DNA of 5,876 nt from Rickettsiella sp. (lineage in GTDB: Bacteria; Pseudomonadota; Gammaproteobacteria; Diplorickettsiales; Diplorickettsiaceae): assembly GCA_031119195.1 (NCBI GenBank), contig JAVHYG010000020.1:10453-16328 (forward strand). Direction: 5' to 3'. Below, piece after piece: positions 4,914-5,876 of this stretch. A model generated the notes under the pieces. It searched no databases. It saw nothing but the letters and a program-made list of their open reading frames with translations, and was not told where the DNA came from. A program made the position numbers and the translations under genes. Position 1 is the stretch's first letter; every line of letters starts with the position of its first letter.

Positions 4914-5864
4914 ATGCGAATTGTTTTGGCTAACCCACGTGGTTTTTGTGCGGGGGTAGATCGCGCTATAGAAATTGTTAAACGTGCATTAAGCTTGTTT
5001 GGAAAGCCCGTCTATGTGCGTCATGAAGTAGTACACAATAAAATTGTTGTAACAGAGTTACAGCAACAAGGCGTCATTTTTGTTGAAGAACTATCCGAAA
5101 TTCCTTATGGAGCTACCACTATTTTTAGTGCGCATGGCGTTTCTCAAGTAGTACGGGAACAGGCAAAACAACGTGGTTTGCGACTATTTGATGCGACTTG
5201 CCCTTTAGTGACGAAAGTCCATATGGAAGTTGCGCGTTATAGCCGCTCAGCGCAAGAATGCATTTTAATAGGACATGCAGGTCATCCTGAAGTCGAAGGT
5301 ACGCTTGGCCATTACGATAGTCTTGAAGGAGGCATTTATTTAATTGAAAGTATTGAAGATGTTGATCGACTATCGATTAAAAACCCCCAAGCCTTGGCTT
5401 ATGTGACGCAAACAACTTTATCTGTTGATGATACCCAAACGATAATTAACGCACTTCGACAACGTTTTCCTGTTATTTCTTCTCCTAAAAAAGAAGATAT
5501 TTGTTATGCAACTCAAAATCGCCAACAAGCTGTTACAATATTGGCTAAGCAATGTGATCTCATATTAGTGGTAGGTTCCATCAATAGCTCAAACTCAAAT
5601 CGTCTAAAAGAACTAGCACAGCGTTTAGGAAAACCAGCTTATTTAATTGATACAGCAGAAGATATTGAGCCTGAGTGGTTAATAAATAAAACCTCTGTCG
5701 GTATAACAGCAGGTGCTTCAGCGCCTGAGGTTTTAGTACAAACAGTTATCAAGGCATTAAAAAAACTTCCTCATTGGGAGGAATGCTTGGTATCTGAACT
5801 ATCTGGCCAAGAAGAAAATATTTCATTTGCTTTACCGCGCGAATTACGAGAAGAAGCGACTTAA
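4914..5864 (+). CDS. ispH: IspH, 4-hydroxy-3-methylbut-2-enyl diphosphate reductase
   Basis: Last enzyme of the non-mevalonate (MEP) isoprenoid pathway: it reduces HMBPP to IPP and DMAPP with a [4Fe-4S] cluster. The 316 residues equal the E. coli length and the key residues fall at the same numbers: cluster cysteines C12, C96 and C197; substrate-binding H41, H74 and H124; proton-donor E126; T167; S225 and N227 in the NSSNSNR motif; and S269 in TAGASAP. The N-terminus ANPRGFCAGVDRAI is the family hallmark. ATG at 4914 is preceded by a G-rich ribosome site (4902-4906), and no longer start is plausible given the conserved N-terminus. The gene is 76 bases downstream of the ankyrin gene, with a possible promoter in the gap. 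Its products feed the prenyl tail of ubiquinone, the pathway of the first three genes in the window. The usual gammaproteobacterial neighbours lspA and fkpB are not upstream. Confidence 0.98.
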   Translation: MRIVLANPRGFCAGVDRAIEIVKRALSLFGKPVYVRHEVVHNKIVVTELQQQGVIFVEELSEIPYGATTIFSAHGVSQVVREQAKQRGLRLFDATCPLVTKVHMEVARYSRSAQECILIGHAGHPEVEGTLGHYDSLEGGIYLIESIEDVDRLSIKNPQALAYVTQTTLSVDDTQTIINALRQRFPVISSPKKEDICYATQNRQQAVTILAKQCDLILVVGSINSSNSNRLKELAQRLGKPAYLIDTAEDIEPEWLINKTSVGITAGASAPEVLVQTVIKALKKLPHWEECLVSELSGQEENISFALPRELREEAT

Positions 5865-5876
5865 ATACCATAATTG

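Noticed and set aside
1..5876. CRISPR array, insertion sequence with transposase, toxin-antitoxin or defence cassette.
   Set aside because: No regularly spaced repeats, transposase motifs, terminal repeats with target duplications or paired small toxin/antitoxin genes are visible on either strand.

Overview
The window reads as the chromosome of an A+T-rich gammaproteobacterium. The gene order ubiE-ubiJ-ubiB-tatA is the one known from Escherichia coli and many other gammaproteobacteria, and the UbiE, UbiJ, TatA and IspH proteins align almost residue for residue with their E. coli counterparts. The low G+C content, the ankyrin-repeat gene and the free-standing receiver protein, placed among housekeeping genes, fit a host-associated Legionellales-type bacterium (Legionella, Coxiella, Rickettsiella, Berkiella or relatives). 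The genus is inference and cannot be fixed from this sequence alone.

Layout. Positions 1-178 hold no convincing gene. They contain a distant inverted repeat (66-75 / 118-127) and a good sigma70-like promoter (121-149) whose spacer is filled by a perfect palindrome. From 179 to 3435 runs one plus-strand operon: ubiE (TTG start), ubiJ and ubiB, each overlapping the next by a single base, then tatA after a 49-base gap, closed by an A+T-rich hairpin with a T-run. From about 3480 to 4840 lies an accessory block: a single-domain CheY-like response regulator and an ankyrin-repeat protein with its own promoter region. Finally ispH (4914-5864) occupies the right end, complete and with every catalytic residue present.

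How the genes work together. UbiE, UbiJ and UbiB all serve ubiquinone synthesis: a C-methyltransferase, a lipid-binding scaffold of the Ubi complex, and an atypical kinase/ATPase of the membrane. TatA belongs to the twin-arginine protein export system and shares the locus by conserved synteny. IspH makes IPP and DMAPP, the precursors of the ubiquinone side chain, so it is metabolically related but separately transcribed. The receiver protein and the ankyrin protein have no visible link to these pathways. The ankyrin protein is the best candidate for something novel, because its C-terminal two thirds match no family I recognise and its layout fits a secreted host-interaction protein. I see no CRISPR array, RNA gene, insertion sequence or clearly new multi-gene system here.
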